Counted from the stretch's first letter, positions 1-11,154 are shown. The stretch: DNA of 64,000 bases from Mycolicibacterium frederiksbergense (GCF_029893345.1 NZ_JARXVE010000001.1:434001-498000), one strand, 5' to 3'. The notes: generated by a model from the letters alone, not told the origin. Numbers and translations are program-made.

Positions 1-162
1 GGGCCAGGGCAGCCCGGTGCGGACCGCGGCCTGCGAGTCATAGGCGGTCACAGAATGCATTGGTGCCCATTGGGATAACGCATCGAGGACGTCGTCGGGC
101 GCGGCCGCGCCGGCGAGCCAGGCGTTGACCCACATCGAAAGCGTTGCGCTTGGACACCACAT
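1..162 (-). CDS. Rv1486c-like conserved protein, N-terminal part only
   Basis: Reading the minus strand from an ATG at 162 gives 54 in-frame codons without a stop, running off the left edge. The protein begins [18 protein letters not shown] and continues with [20 protein letters not shown]. This matches my memory of M. tuberculosis Rv1486c, which also sits divergently next to the NfeD/SPFH pair. No function is known to me. The piece is too short to place a domain. Start and strand are fairly sure because of the neighbour order; the assignment was not checked by a search. Confidence 0.7.
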   Translation of the reverse strand, partial: MWCPSATLSMWVNAWLAGAAAPDDVLDALSQWAPMHSVTAYDSQAAVRTGLPWP

Positions 163-207
163 GATGCTGGCAGTCTAATTGTCGGCCGCCGATCAGGCCG
201 GATTCGC

Positions 208-213
208 TAGGGT
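208..213 (+). promoter_or_regulatory. -10 box TAGGGT, leaderless start of the NfeD gene
   Basis: TAGGGT matches the mycobacterial -10 consensus TANNNT. Six bases separate it from the ATG at 220, so transcription would begin at or next to the start codon and give a leaderless mRNA. No Shine-Dalgarno sequence is visible before this ATG, which agrees. Confidence 0.5.
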
Positions 214-219
214 GGGCGC

Positions 220-654
220 ATGCCCGTACCGCTGATCTGGCTCATCTTGGCGCTGGGACTTGCCGGCGCGGAGGCGCTGACCGGCGACATGTTCCTGCTG
301 ATGTTGGCCGGTGGAGCGTTGGCCGCGACCGGTTCGAGCTGGCTGTTCGACCTGCCGATTTGGGCGGACGGCGTGGTGTTTCTGGTTGTCTCGGTGCTTT
401 TGCTGGTAACAGTCCGGCCCTCGCTGCGGCGGCGTCTGGAGGTCGGTCGGGGTCTGCCAGAGCCGATCAAGGCGTTGGAAGGCAAAACCGCGTTGGTCCT
501 CGACCGTGTCGCGGAGCACGAGGGACAGATCAAGCTCGATGGCGAGGTGTGGACCGCGCGGCCGCTCAACGAGGACGATGTGTACGAACCGGGTGAACAT
601 GTGACCGTGGTGAGGATCGACGGCGCCACCGCGGTTGTCTTCAAGGCAACATAA
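220..654 (+). CDS. NfeD-like membrane protein
   Basis: A 144-residue protein of the short NfeD family (Rv1487 type). Hydrophobic segments at about residues 3-25, 27-45 and 48-68 are followed by a soluble C-terminal domain (about 80-144) of the kind that forms an OB-fold in NfeD proteins. It is probably an inner-membrane partner of the SPFH protein encoded 30 bp downstream; NfeD and stomatin-like genes are a classic pair thought to organise membrane microdomains. There is no serine-protease domain, unlike long NfeD proteins. The start is fixed by the leaderless -10 box just upstream. Confidence 0.85.
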   Translation: MPVPLIWLILALGLAGAEALTGDMFLLMLAGGALAATGSSWLFDLPIWADGVVFLVVSVLLLVTVRPSLRRRLEVGRGLPEPIKALEGKTALVLDRVAEHEGQIKLDGEVWTARPLNEDDVYEPGEHVTVVRIDGATAVVFKAT

Positions 655-684
655 GGACAACTCAGGACCAGGGAGGGATTGACC

Positions 685-1872
685 ATGGAAGGTGCCGTAG
701 CCGGCCTGATCTTTCTGATTGTGGTGGTGGTGTTCGCCATCATCATCGTGGCCAAATCGGTTGCGCTTATTCCCCAGGCGGAAGCCGCGGTGATCGAGCG
801 GCTCGGCCGGTACAGCCGCACGGTCAGCGGTCAGCTGACCCTGTTGGTGCCGTTCATCGATCGCATCCGGGCGCGGGTGGACCTCCGTGAGCGGGTGGTG
901 TCCTTCCCTCCGCAGCCGGTGATCACCGAGGACAACCTGACGCTCAATATCGACACGGTGGTCTATTTCCAGGTGACCAACCCGCAGGCGGCGGTGTACC
1001 AGATCAGCAACTACATCGTCGGCGTGGAACAGCTGACCACCACCACACTGCGCAACGTTGTCGGTGGTATGACCCTGGAGCAGACGCTGACCTCGCGCGA
1101 CTCGATCAACGCCCAGTTGCGTGGCGTGCTGGACGAGGCAACCGGCCGGTGGGGCCTGCGGGTGGCGCGAGTCGAGCTGCGCAGCATCGACCCGCCACCG
1201 TCGATCCAGGAGTCGATGGAAAAGCAGATGAAGGCCGACCGCGACAAGCGAGCCATGATCCTGACCGCCGAAGGCGTACGGGAATCGTCGATCAAACAGG
1301 CTGAGGGCCAGAAGCAGTCGCAGATTCTGGCAGCCGAGGGTGCCAAGCAAGCAGCGATTCTGGCCGCCGAGGCCGACCGGCAGTCGCGGATGCTGCGTGC
1401 TCAGGGCGAGCGGGCCGCGCAGTACCTGCAGGCACAGGGCCAGGCCAAGGCCATCGAGAAGACCTTCGCGGCGATCAAGGCCGGCCGGCCCACCCCGGAG
1501 ATGCTGGCTTACCAATACCTGCAGACGTTGCCGCAGATGGCCAAGGGCGAGGCGAACAAGGTCTGGCTGGTGCCCAGCGACTTCGGTTCGGCGTTGCAAG
1601 GCTTCACCAAGCTGCTCGGCGCGCCCGGTGAGGACGGGGTTTTCCGGTACACCCCGCCGCCGGTCGAGGAGGACCTGCCCAAGCCCGAGGATGACAGCGA
1701 CGAGGTCGCCGGGTGGTTCTCCACCGACACCGACCCGGCGATCGCGCAGGCCGTCGCCAAGGCCGAGGCCGAGGCCCAGGCGACCACCCCGCCGCTGGGT
1801 GCCGCGCCGGCGCAGCCGGCGTTGGAGAATCAGCCGCCCAATGAACTGCCGGGTGGCGCACACCGCGCGTAA
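685..1872 (+). CDS. SPFH/Band 7 (stomatin-like) membrane protein
   Basis: A 395-residue homologue of Rv1488. One N-terminal hydrophobic anchor (about residues 5-27) is followed by a Band 7 domain (VIERLGRYSRTVSGQL, then VDLRERVVSFPPQPVITEDN). Next comes a long Ala/Glu/Gln-rich coiled coil (about 190-270) that would drive oligomerisation, and an acidic low-complexity tail. It is likely a membrane scaffold working with NfeD. I chose ATG 685 because GGGAGGG (671-677) lies at good spacing; an in-frame TTG at 679 is too close to it. The true substrate or client proteins are unknown. Confidence 0.88.
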   Translation: MEGAVAGLIFLIVVVVFAIIIVAKSVALIPQAEAAVIERLGRYSRTVSGQLTLLVPFIDRIRARVDLRERVVSFPPQPVITEDNLTLNIDTVVYFQVTNPQAAVYQISNYIVGVEQLTTTTLRNVVGGMTLEQTLTSRDSINAQLRGVLDEATGRWGLRVARVELRSIDPPPSIQESMEKQMKADRDKRAMILTAEGVRESSIKQAEGQKQSQILAAEGAKQAAILAAEADRQSRMLRAQGERAAQYLQAQGQAKAIEKTFAAIKAGRPTPEMLAYQYLQTLPQMAKGEANKVWLVPSDFGSALQGFTKLLGAPGEDGVFRYTPPPVEEDLPKPEDDSDEVAGWFSTDTDPAIAQAVAKAEAEAQATTPPLGAAPAQPALENQPPNELPGGAHRA

Positions 1873-1958
1873 CAGCACATCCGACGGCCGTCCGTTGCGC
1901 TGTTCGACGATGCGGGACAACGTGATTGGTCCGCCGCCACCCGATTAGGCGCGCCGCG

Positions 1959-2435
1959 TCAGCGATGGGGCTGTAACCGCAGCTCTACCATCGGCAGCGG
2001 TGTGTCGGTGTCGGTGATCGGCTCGCCCAGCGTTTCTTCGAGGACGAGCTTGAACCGTTCCCACGCCTTGGGGTGGCGCGCGCGGTAATCGGCCAGCACC
2101 CGGTCGGCGCTGTGCTGGTCGAGCACCCGCGCCACGGCCGCGGCCGGCGGGTGGCTACCCAGCCAGACCCGAACCTGCGGATTGACGGCGATGTTGCGGA
2201 ACCACTGAGCTTTTGCACCGAAACCGGAGGCCACGACGATGGTGTCGGGACTCGGCCGGTCGACCACTTCCAACACGACGTAGCGCCGCGCTCCGGAGGT
2301 ACGGCCGATGTGCTCGAGCATCATCACGCGCGTACCCAGCAGCGCCCCGGCCCGAACTCGGTAGAGCCAGATCGGAGCACGCATGAGCCTGCGGTTGCGT
2401 AGGAGGCGGGCACCGAAATCGGCCAGCGCGGTCAT
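1959..2435 (-). CDS. Nitroreductase/deazaflavin (F420)-dependent oxidoreductase family
   Basis: A 158-residue single-domain protein of the Ddn/FDOR-B type. It has the typical block HIGRTSGARRYVVLEVV, then GFGAKAQWFRNIAVNP and a C-terminal VELRL strand. Family members bind deazaflavin F420 and reduce varied substrates, or may act in quinone reduction; the substrate here cannot be read from sequence. The gene starts 3 bp after the TVP38-type gene and is probably co-transcribed with it. It converges with the SPFH gene. Confidence 0.8.
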   Translation of the reverse strand: MTALADFGARLLRNRRLMRAPIWLYRVRAGALLGTRVMMLEHIGRTSGARRYVVLEVVDRPSPDTIVVASGFGAKAQWFRNIAVNPQVRVWLGSHPPAAAVARVLDQHSADRVLADYRARHPKAWERFKLVLEETLGEPITDTDTPLPMVELRLQPHR

Positions 2436-2438
2436 GCG

Positions 2439-3194
2439 TCACCGCTCCGTGAGCGTGCGTGAAACGTTGACAGATTGCGGCGTGTCGTCCTGCAGACGCG
2501 CACGCTCGCGGCGGTGCAGGCGCATTTCGAAGATCAGTCCGGCCACGCCGAGGGCGGCAGTGCTCAGCGACACCAGGATCAGTGCCGGGCTGACATTCCC
2601 GGTCAACGCATCGCCCAGGATGACGACGGCGGCCGTACCCGGCAGCAACCCGACCACCGTGGCCAGCGTGTAGGGCACGACTCGCACGGCAGACGCTCCT
2701 GCCGCGTAGTTGAGCACCGAGAACGGCACCGCCGGGATCAGCCGCATGGACAGCACCACCGGCCAGCCGCGCCGGCGCAGCCGGGTGTCGAGTGAATCGA
2801 CCCGGGGATGCGGCACCAACCGGTTGAGCTGCCAGCCGGCTGCGCGGATCAGGAACAGCGCGAGCACTGCGCTCACCGAACTGGCCACCACCACGATCGC
2901 AATGCCCAGCGCCGGGCCGAACAACAGCCCCGCGGCCAGGGTGAAGGCGGTGCGCGGAAACGGGAAGACGGTCACCACGATGTGGGCGGCAAGGAAGGCC
3001 AGCGGAAACCATGCCCCCGCCGAGGTTGCCCAATCCCGCAACTGCGTCGCTGTCGGTAACGGAACCAGCACTGCCACTGCGACAAGAATCACAATGCCGA
3101 TCAGTAATGCCGCGATTCGCCGAGGTGGCAGCTGTGAAGCCGTTGCGATCACCGTCGCGCGTACCACGCGCAGGGTTCTGACGACGGGTTTCAC
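2439..3194 (-). CDS. TVP38/TMEM64 (DedA-superfamily) membrane protein
   Basis: About 251 residues with several hydrophobic stretches and a central conserved region (FPRTAFTLAAGLLFGPALG, then YAAGASAVRVVPYTLATVVG) typical of VTT-domain proteins such as Rv1491c. Relatives are thought to move or scramble phospholipids or undecaprenyl phosphate, but no function is proven for this branch. The start is uncertain: GTG 3194 has GGGAGG almost touching it, and an in-frame TTG at 3203 is possible. The downstream oxidoreductase follows after 3 bp. Confidence 0.82.
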   Translation of the reverse strand: MKPVVRTLRVVRATVIATASQLPPRRIAALLIGIVILVAVAVLVPLPTATQLRDWATSAGAWFPLAFLAAHIVVTVFPFPRTAFTLAAGLLFGPALGIAIVVVASSVSAVLALFLIRAAGWQLNRLVPHPRVDSLDTRLRRRGWPVVLSMRLIPAVPFSVLNYAAGASAVRVVPYTLATVVGLLPGTAAVVILGDALTGNVSPALILVSLSTAALGVAGLIFEMRLHRRERARLQDDTPQSVNVSRTLTER

Positions 3195-3286
3195 GCCTCC
3201 CAACAGTACGGGCCATTCGCGGACAACGCCGGTGGGCGCCAGCGTTACTCGGCCGACCGGCGGTAAGTGCCGTGATAGCGATCATT

Positions 3287-3292
3287 TAGCCT
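3287..3292 (+). promoter_or_regulatory. -10 box TAGCCT upstream of mutA
   Basis: TAGCCT fits TANNNT. It would start transcription near 3299 and leave a leader of about 40 nt carrying AGGAG (3328-3332). It lies in the gap between the divergent TVP38-type gene and mutA. Confidence 0.35.
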
Positions 3293-3338
3293 GAGGAGCG
3301 AGAAGGTGGGTCACACGCTGCGATAACAGGAGATGCGG

Positions 3339-5198
3339 GTGTCGTTACAGGGGTCTAGCGCGGTCGAATCGGACCGCCAGCAGTGGCGCACGGCAGTCGC
3401 CGGGGTGCTGGCCAAGAGCAGTCGGCGCGACGTGGCCGACCTGCCGGCCGAACCGGAACGCCTACTGGATTCGCAGACCTATGAGGGTTTCGCGATCCGG
3501 CCGCTCTACACCAGCCTGGACGCACAGCCCGAGTCTGCCCTGCCGGGGCAGTGGCCGTTCGTGCGTGGCGGTGACGCCCTGCGCGACGTCAAATCCGGCT
3601 GGAGGGTGGTCGAGAGTTTCCCCGCCGCCGCAGGCGCGGCCGTGGGCACGGTCAACGGCGCGGTGCTGGTCGCCCTGACCGAAGGTGCCAGCGCGTTGGC
3701 GCTGCGGACCGGAGGCGAGGACGGTATCGCCCTAGATGAGCTGGACCGCCTGCTGGACGGTGTATTCCTCGATCTGGTGCCGGTGATCTTTGAAGGCGTC
3801 GCGAACACCGACCCGCTTTCCGCTGCCGCTGCGGTGCTGCCGCTGCTCGAAGGCCTCGACGACGACCAGCGCTCCAGGCTGTCGATCGACTTGGGCGCCG
3901 ATCCGCTGACCGCACCGCTGTCCGGGAAGGGCGCGGCGGGTAATGCCGACCTGCTGGCCACCGTCGGCAAGCTCACCGATTTTGCCGGCGGGGTGCGTGC
4001 GGTCACCGTTGACGGCCCGGCGTTCCACAACCTGGGTGCCAGCGCGGCCTGGGAACTTGCGGCATCAGTGGCTGCCGCCGTGGCGTATCTGCGGATCTTC
4101 AATGACGGCGGGGTGTCGATCCCGGATGCGTTGCGGCAGATCAGCTTCCGCTATGCCGCCGATGACGACCAGTTCATCACGATCGCCAAACTGCGCGTCG
4201 CGCGGCAACTTTGGGCGCGGGTCGCCGAAGTGGTCGGGGCCCCTGACACCGGCGCCGCCCGGATCCATGCCGTGACCTCGCTGCCGATGATGACCCAGCG
4301 CGATCCGTGGGTGAACATGCTGCGCACCACGCTGGCCGCGTTCTCGGCGGGCGTCGGGGGAGCCGACACCGTGCAGGTGCAGCCGTTCGACGTGGCGATC
4401 CCAGGGGGACTGGAGGGGACCTCGACGAGTTTCGCCCGGCGCATCGCCCGCAACACCCAGCTGCTGCTGCTGGAGGAGTCGCACATCGGCCAGGTGCTCG
4501 ATCCGGCCGGCGGGTCGTGGTTTGTCGAGGACCTGACCGCTCAACTGGCCGAGCAGGCCTGGACGCATTTCCAGGACATCGAGGCCCGTGGCGGTTTCGT
4601 CGCGGCGCGTGACTACATCGCGGCACAGATCGCCGATGTCGCGCAGCGTCGCAGCGATGACATCGCGCACCGTCGTACCGCCATCACCGGCGTCAACGAA
4701 TTCCCCAACCTCGACGAACAGCCGCTCCCGCAGGGTCTTTCGGCGTCGTCGATCACGCGCTACGCGGCTGGATTCGAGGCGCTGCGCGACCGCTCGGATG
4801 CCTTCCTGGCCACGGCCGGAGTCCGGCCGAAGGTTCTGCTGCTGCCGCTCGGGCCGCTGGCCGAGCACAACATCCGCACCACTTTCGCGTCAAACCTGTT
4901 GGCTTCCGGTGGGATCGAGGCGATCAACCCGGGGACCGTCGATGCGGCGGGTATCGCCGCGACGGTCGCCGACGCCGGTGCGCCGACCGTGGCGGTGCTG
5001 TGTGGCACCGATGCCCGCTACGGCGCGGAGGCCTCCGACGCGGTGGCGGCCGCACATGCCGCCGGTGTTCGCCAGGTTCTGCTGGCGGGGCCGGAAAAGG
5101 CTGTGGCCGAAGCTGATTCGAAACCCGACGGGTATCTGACCGCCAAGATCGATGCGGTCGAGGTGCTGTCCAACCTGCTGACCGGACTGGGGGCCTGA
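3339..5198 (+). CDS. mutA: Methylmalonyl-CoA mutase, small (non-B12-binding) subunit
   Basis: About 619 residues forming the small subunit of the adenosylcobalamin-dependent mutase that interconverts (R)-methylmalonyl-CoA and succinyl-CoA. It shows the TIM-barrel features of the family ([34 protein letters not shown]). The C-terminal flavodoxin-like region lacks the DxHxxG cobalamin motif, as expected for this structural subunit. GTG 3339 has AGGAG six bases upstream; an ATG at 3333 abuts the same site and is less likely. mutB follows after 1 bp. The enzyme drains propionate/odd-chain carbon or, in reverse, feeds methylmalonyl-CoA to methyl-branched lipid synthesis. Confidence 0.93.
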   Translation: MSLQGSSAVESDRQQWRTAVAGVLAKSSRRDVADLPAEPERLLDSQTYEGFAIRPLYTSLDAQPESALPGQWPFVRGGDALRDVKSGWRVVESFPAAAGAAVGTVNGAVLVALTEGASALALRTGGEDGIALDELDRLLDGVFLDLVPVIFEGVANTDPLSAAAAVLPLLEGLDDDQRSRLSIDLGADPLTAPLSGKGAAGNADLLATVGKLTDFAGGVRAVTVDGPAFHNLGASAAWELAASVAAAVAYLRIFNDGGVSIPDALRQISFRYAADDDQFITIAKLRVARQLWARVAEVVGAPDTGAARIHAVTSLPMMTQRDPWVNMLRTTLAAFSAGVGGADTVQVQPFDVAIPGGLEGTSTSFARRIARNTQLLLLEESHIGQVLDPAGGSWFVEDLTAQLAEQAWTHFQDIEARGGFVAARDYIAAQIADVAQRRSDDIAHRRTAITGVNEFPNLDEQPLPQGLSASSITRYAAGFEALRDRSDAFLATAGVRPKVLLLPLGPLAEHNIRTTFASNLLASGGIEAINPGTVDAAGIAATVADAGAPTVAVLCGTDARYGAEASDAVAAAHAAGVRQVLLAGPEKAVAEADSKPDGYLTAKIDAVEVLSNLLTGLGA

Positions 5199-5199
5199 T

Positions 5200-7454
<2,255 letters not shown>

Positions 7455-7455
<1 letters not shown>

Positions 7456-8438
7456 TGGCGCTATCGATGGATACGGTTTCCGTGCTCGCGGCGGCCATCC
7501 GGGGAGGTGACCGCGCCGCGTTGGCGCGGGCCATCACCTTGGTCGAGTCCACCCGGGCCGACCATCGGGAACAGGCTCAGCAGCTGTTGCTGGAGCTCAT
7601 GCCGGATGCCGGCTCGGCCATGCACGTCGGCATCACCGGGGTGCCGGGGGTCGGCAAGTCGACGACGATCGAAGCCCTCGGCATGTACCTCATCGAGGCC
7701 GGGCACCGGGTCGCGGTACTGGCCGTGGACCCGTCGTCGACCCGGACCGGCGGCTCCATCCTGGGCGACAAGACCCGGATGGCCCGCCTGGCAGTGCATC
7801 CCGATGCCTACATCCGGCCGTCACCGACCTCGGGAACCCTCGGCGGGGTTGCCAAGGCCACTCGGGAAACCATCGTGTTGCTGGAGGCCGCGGGCTACGA
7901 CGTCATCCTGGTCGAGACGGTCGGGGTGGGGCAGTCCGAGGTCACCGTCTCCAACATGGTGGACACGTTCGTCTTTCTCACCTTGGCGCGCACCGGCGAC
8001 CAGCTGCAGGGCATCAAGAAGGGTGTGCTCGAGCTGGCCGACATCATCGTGGTGAACAAGGCAGACGGCGAGCACGCGTTCGAAGCCAAGGCTGCGGCCC
8101 GGGAACTGACCGGCGCCATACGTCTGATCTATCCGCGTGAAACACTGTGGCGGCCACCGGTTCTCACCATGAGCGCGTTGGAGGGCAGCGGGCTGCCCGA
8201 GCTGTGGGCGGCTGTGCTCAAACACCGTGAGGTGCTCACCGAAGCGGGTGAGTTCGAGGCTCGACGTCGCGCGCAGCAGGTGGACTGGACGTGGTCGATG
8301 GTCCGGGACACCGTGCTGGACCGGGTGATGTCGCATCCCGAAGTGCGCAATATTCGCGACGAGGTCGAGCGGCGGGTGCGAGAAGGTGAACTCACCCCGG
8401 CGCTGGCCGCCCAAGAGATTCTCGACGCGGCCACCTGA
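7455..8438 (+). CDS. meaB: Methylmalonyl-CoA mutase-associated GTPase (MeaB/ArgK family)
   Basis: A 327-residue G3E-type P-loop GTPase. Walker A is GVPGVGKST at about residues 57-65, Walker B lies in [13 protein letters not shown], and the guanine-specificity motif is NKAD. MeaB protects and reloads methylmalonyl-CoA mutase with intact adenosylcobalamin. Older databases call such proteins ArgK, an arginine/ornithine transport ATPase, which is outdated. Its start overlaps the mutB stop by one base. Confidence 0.95.
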
Positions 8439-8504
8439 CACCAGACTGGCCGCCCCTACGCTGTTGGCAGCGACCAAGGAACCGAAAGGCTGGGCTAACC
8501 CGCG

Positions 8505-8846
8505 ATGACGGACGTGAAGGCGAAACTGCATCTGCTCGTGGCCACCGCAGCGGCTGCGGGTGTGGTGTTGACCGGCTGCGCTGGCGGGGAGCCGGCGGTG
8601 AGCCAGCCGACGGTGGCCAAGAGCAAGCTGCAATCCCTGGCGAAAGAGAAGCTGGAGGCTGCGGCCAAGCAAAAGGCCAAGTCTGTGACCTGCGACGATG
8701 GCATCGTTGGCAAGGTGGGCGCGACCCAGCGGTGTGTGCTGACGGCCAAGGATGGCACCACCTACGGCGTCACTGCGACCGTGCGGGCTGTGGAATCGGA
8801 CAACGTCAACATCGACTTCAAGGTGGATGAGAAGCCGACGCGGTGA
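8505..8846 (+). CDS. DUF4333-type lipoprotein
   Basis: A 113-residue exported lipoprotein. An N-terminal signal (about residues 8-24) ends in the lipobox LTGC, so Cys25 is the likely lipidated residue. A lysine- and alanine-rich segment follows, then a DUF4333-like domain with two more cysteines (VTCDDGI and QRCVLTAKDG) that could form a disulfide in the cell wall space. Mycobacteria carry several such proteins of unknown role. It is separated from meaB by 66 bp with a possible -10 (TACGCT, 8457-8462), so it may be transcribed on its own. Confidence 0.8.
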   Translation: MTDVKAKLHLLVATAAAAGVVLTGCAGGEPAVSQPTVAKSKLQSLAKEKLEAAAKQKAKSVTCDDGIVGKVGATQRCVLTAKDGTTYGVTATVRAVESDNVNIDFKVDEKPTR

Positions 8847-8908
8847 CGATGACGACGCAGCTTCGTTAACATCTCGGTAACATTCCGATTATTTGCCGGG
8901 GTCGCAGG

Positions 8909-8914
8909 TAAATT
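8909..8914 (+). promoter_or_regulatory. -10 box TAAATT, leaderless start of lipL
   Basis: TAAATT fits TANNNT and lies six bases before the GTG at 8921. No Shine-Dalgarno sequence precedes that GTG, so a leaderless transcript is likely. Confidence 0.5.
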
Positions 8915-8920
8915 CGTTGT

Positions 8921-10186
8921 GTGTCCGATCACAGCCCGGGGCGCAACGAGGCGCTCCCACCCGGCGTCCAGGGGGCGGCCGACCGGAACTTTTTGTGCGC
9001 GGTTCGTGGCTTCGCAAAGCTGTTCCCCGGGCGCAAGTTCGGTGGCGGCGCACTGGCGATCTACCAGGACGGTGAGCCGGTCGTCGACGTCTGGACCGGC
9101 TATTCCGACCGCGAAGGTACCCAGCATTGGACGGCCGACACCGGTGCGATGGTGTTCTCCGCGACCAAGGGAATCGCCTCGACGATCATCCACCGATTGG
9201 TCGACCGCGGACTGATCGATTACGACGCCCCGGTCAGCGCGTACTGGCCCGAGTTCGGGGCCAATGGCAAATCCGCAGTCACGGTTCGCCAGGCGATGGC
9301 GCATGAGGCGGGGCTGTCGCAGCTCAACGGTGTCAGCAAAGCCGATGTGCTGAATCACCGGGTGATGGAGGACCGGGTCGCTGCCGCGCCGGTGAATTCG
9401 CTGCTGTTCGGCAAGCCGGCTTATCACGCGCTCACCTACGGCTGGCTGGTGTCGGGCCTGGCCCGCGCGGTGACCGGCCAAGGCATGCGCGAACTGTTCC
9501 GGACCGAATTGGCCGAGCCGCTGGGGACCGACGGCGTGTACCTGGGACGACCGCCGGCTGGTGCCCCGACCCAGACCGCACAGATCCTGGCGCCGCAGCT
9601 GCGCTGGCCGAACCATGTGTTTGATTTCGTGGCGCCGCGGATCGCGGCGTTGAACTTCTCGGGTGCGTTCGGCTCGATGTACGTCCCCGGGGTGATGTCC
9701 TTGATCCAGGGTGACGTCCCTTTTCTGGATGCCGAGGCGCCGGCCGTCAACGGTGTGGCGACCGCCCGCGGGCTGGCCAAGATGTACGGAGCGATCGCGA
9801 ACCGGGGCCGCCTCGACGGGGTGGAGTACCTTTCTGAGCGCACCGTCGCCGGGCTGACCGGCCCGCCCGGATGGCGGCCGGACCGAAATCTCGGGGTGCC
9901 GCTCGGTTTTCATCTCGGGTATCACGCCGTCCCGTTCGGGGTGATGCCGGGGTTCGGGCATGCCGGACTCGGCGGTTGTGTGGGTTGGGCGGATCCGGCC
10001 AGCGGGTTGGCCATCGGCTTCGTGCACAACCGCCTGCTGACGCCGATGGTGCTGGATATGACTGCCTTTGTCGGTCTGAACGTGCTGATCCGCAACAACG
10101 TGGCTCGGGCACGCGCACGCGGTTATCAGGCCGTGCCGGATCTCGGCGCCCTGCCTTACGAAGTGCCCAAGCCGGCCGCCGGGTAG
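8921..10186 (+). CDS. lipL: Serine beta-lactamase-like esterase (LipL type)
   Basis: A 421-residue class C beta-lactamase/esterase-fold protein matching the place of lipL (Rv1497) after the mutA-meaB group. The catalytic SxxK motif is SATK (about residue 87) in AMVFSATKGIASTIIHRLVD. A later tyrosine in ALTYGWLVSGLARAV is the likely second catalytic residue. Family members hydrolyse short-chain esters and sometimes beta-lactams. No signal peptide is visible, so a cytoplasmic or membrane-associated lipase/esterase is expected. The GTG start is supported by the leaderless promoter. Confidence 0.85.
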   Translation: MSDHSPGRNEALPPGVQGAADRNFLCAVRGFAKLFPGRKFGGGALAIYQDGEPVVDVWTGYSDREGTQHWTADTGAMVFSATKGIASTIIHRLVDRGLIDYDAPVSAYWPEFGANGKSAVTVRQAMAHEAGLSQLNGVSKADVLNHRVMEDRVAAAPVNSLLFGKPAYHALTYGWLVSGLARAVTGQGMRELFRTELAEPLGTDGVYLGRPPAGAPTQTAQILAPQLRWPNHVFDFVAPRIAALNFSGAFGSMYVPGVMSLIQGDVPFLDAEAPAVNGVATARGLAKMYGAIANRGRLDGVEYLSERTVAGLTGPPGWRPDRNLGVPLGFHLGYHAVPFGVMPGFGHAGLGGCVGWADPASGLAIGFVHNRLLTPMVLDMTAFVGLNVLIRNNVARARARGYQAVPDLGALPYEVPKPAAG

Positions 10187-10313
10187 TTCGGCTTTCCCGA
10201 TTCGGAGAATGCGGTCTGACGCGTGTCGTCGGGCCAGTTTTGGTTGCGAGCGCTGCAGCGGTGCGCGGCATGGCGCGGCACCGAATGCAAGGTAAGTGAG
10301 CTAAATCACGTCC

Positions 10314-10331
10314 ATTCCCGGTTGTGGGAAT
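10314..10331. repeat. Perfect inverted repeat ATTCCC-N6-GGGAAT
   Basis: Six-base arms flank a six-base spacer. A TANNNT box (TACCAT, 10331-10336) overlaps its right end, so it could be an operator at a promoter pointing toward pks5. Confidence 0.45.
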
Positions 10332-10550
10332 ACCATCCCGGGAGTGCAGTACCTGCCCCGTCGTTAACCCGGATTACTTTGCCCCAGGGGTGGGCTGTGG
10401 TGGCGATCGCTCGATCGCGTGGTGGGTGAGATGGGGCTCGGCTGGTGGCCTACGCGGTGCAGGCCGGGGTGGAGTTTCGCTACCCGGAGTTGCGATGTTG
10501 GTGCAGAAGTTCAAGATCAGTACAGGTCGTCGCACTGCTGCGCTGCATCT

Positions 10551-10568
10551 ACCCATTAGCTGATGGGT
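10551..10568. repeat. Perfect inverted repeat ACCCAT-N6-ATGGGT
   Basis: Six-base arms around the spacer TAGCTG, inside the non-coding region upstream of pks5. Its spacing matches the repeat at 10314-10331 but the sequence differs, so it may bind another dimeric regulator. Confidence 0.4.
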
Positions 10569-10617
10569 GGATGGAAAACGTTCGTACATCTAATGAAAAT
10601 GCGATCGCGGTGAAACA

Positions 10618-10630
10618 TGAACACGGTTCA
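10618..10630. promoter_or_regulatory. BioQ-like palindrome TGAAC-ACG-GTTCA
   Basis: The arms TGAAC and GTTCA and the 3-bp spacer length are identical to the operators before bioF (59693-59705) and bioB (62760-62772); only the spacer bases differ. It lies about 525 bp upstream of pks5. It may be a genuine BioQ-family site or a chance match. Confidence 0.4.
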
Positions 10631-11016
10631 ACTATGGTTTGTTGGGTTTGCGTATCGTCGCTTGGCTAACTTGTTCAGCGGTGCTTGTGAATTGTCTGTA
10701 CGTATGTGAACGGACGCCGATGTCAATCCATGGACAACCCGTGAAGAAACGGTAGGGGTCGCCAATGTTAAGCGCCATCTAGTTAGCTGAATAATTTTCT
10801 GTGATGCGCCACGGAGCCATAAAGCGCGACCAAATACCTTGCAGTGCAACGTGATTGGCTTCATCGCGAAGCTGATGATCGCTGGCCGTCGGAATCGCTA
10901 TTGAAACTGTCAGGCACTGCCATTTTTCAAGAATTGGGCTATGTAGCGAACATCTGAACGAGTTTGCGATCGCCTGTTTCCAACATTGAGGGGGGCCTAG
11001 GCGCTACGCTACGGAG

Positions 11017-11036
11017 CCGAGTTGGCAACAACTCGG
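11017..11036. repeat. Perfect hairpin CCGAGTTG-N4-CAACTCGG
   Basis: Eight-base arms with a GCAA loop, about 120 bp before the pks5 start. No T tract follows, so an operator or an RNA leader element is as likely as a terminator. Confidence 0.5.
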
Positions 11037-11061
11037 TCCGGATTCGGGGATCCGGTAGCGT

Positions 11062-11074
11062 ACGGCGACGCCGT
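11062..11074. repeat. Palindrome ACGGCG-A-CGCCGT
   Basis: A 6-1-6 palindrome about 80 bp before pks5 and about 40 bp before a possible -10 (TACTTT, 11116-11121). It is a possible operator site; being GC-only, a chance origin is also possible. Confidence 0.3.
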
Positions 11075-11154
11075 CGTAGCGCGCATTCTTTTCCGCGTTC
11101 TAACTGTGTTGTCGATACTTTGCTGATCGATCACATCGAGAAAGGTGAGCCCAC

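Larger units (their letters stand above)
10187..11154 (+). other. Non-coding region upstream of the pks5 locus
   Basis: About 970 bp without a convincing gene; short open frames here lack family signatures and plausible starts. The stretch is visibly richer in A+T than its surroundings and holds at least five perfect inverted repeats (10314-10331, 10551-10568, 10618-10630, 11017-11036, 11062-11074). Candidate -10 boxes are TACCAT (10331-10336) and TACTTT (11116-11121). It probably carries the promoter and operators of the polyketide locus. Confidence 0.6.

Noticed and set aside
193..1920. 575-codon minus-strand open frame opposite the NfeD/SPFH genes
   Set aside because: It has low-complexity Arg/Gly/Leu composition, no domain, and lies opposite two well-supported genes; it is a GC-codon shadow.
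3333..5198. mutA as a broken B12 enzyme because it lacks DxHxxG
   Set aside because: Absence of the cobalamin motif is normal for the small subunit of heterodimeric mutases; MutB carries it.
10374..10864. Short frames (60-80 codons) in the pks5 upstream region as possible small proteins
   Set aside because: They have no ribosome sites or leaderless boxes at their starts, no similarity I can recognise, and overlap each other on both strands.
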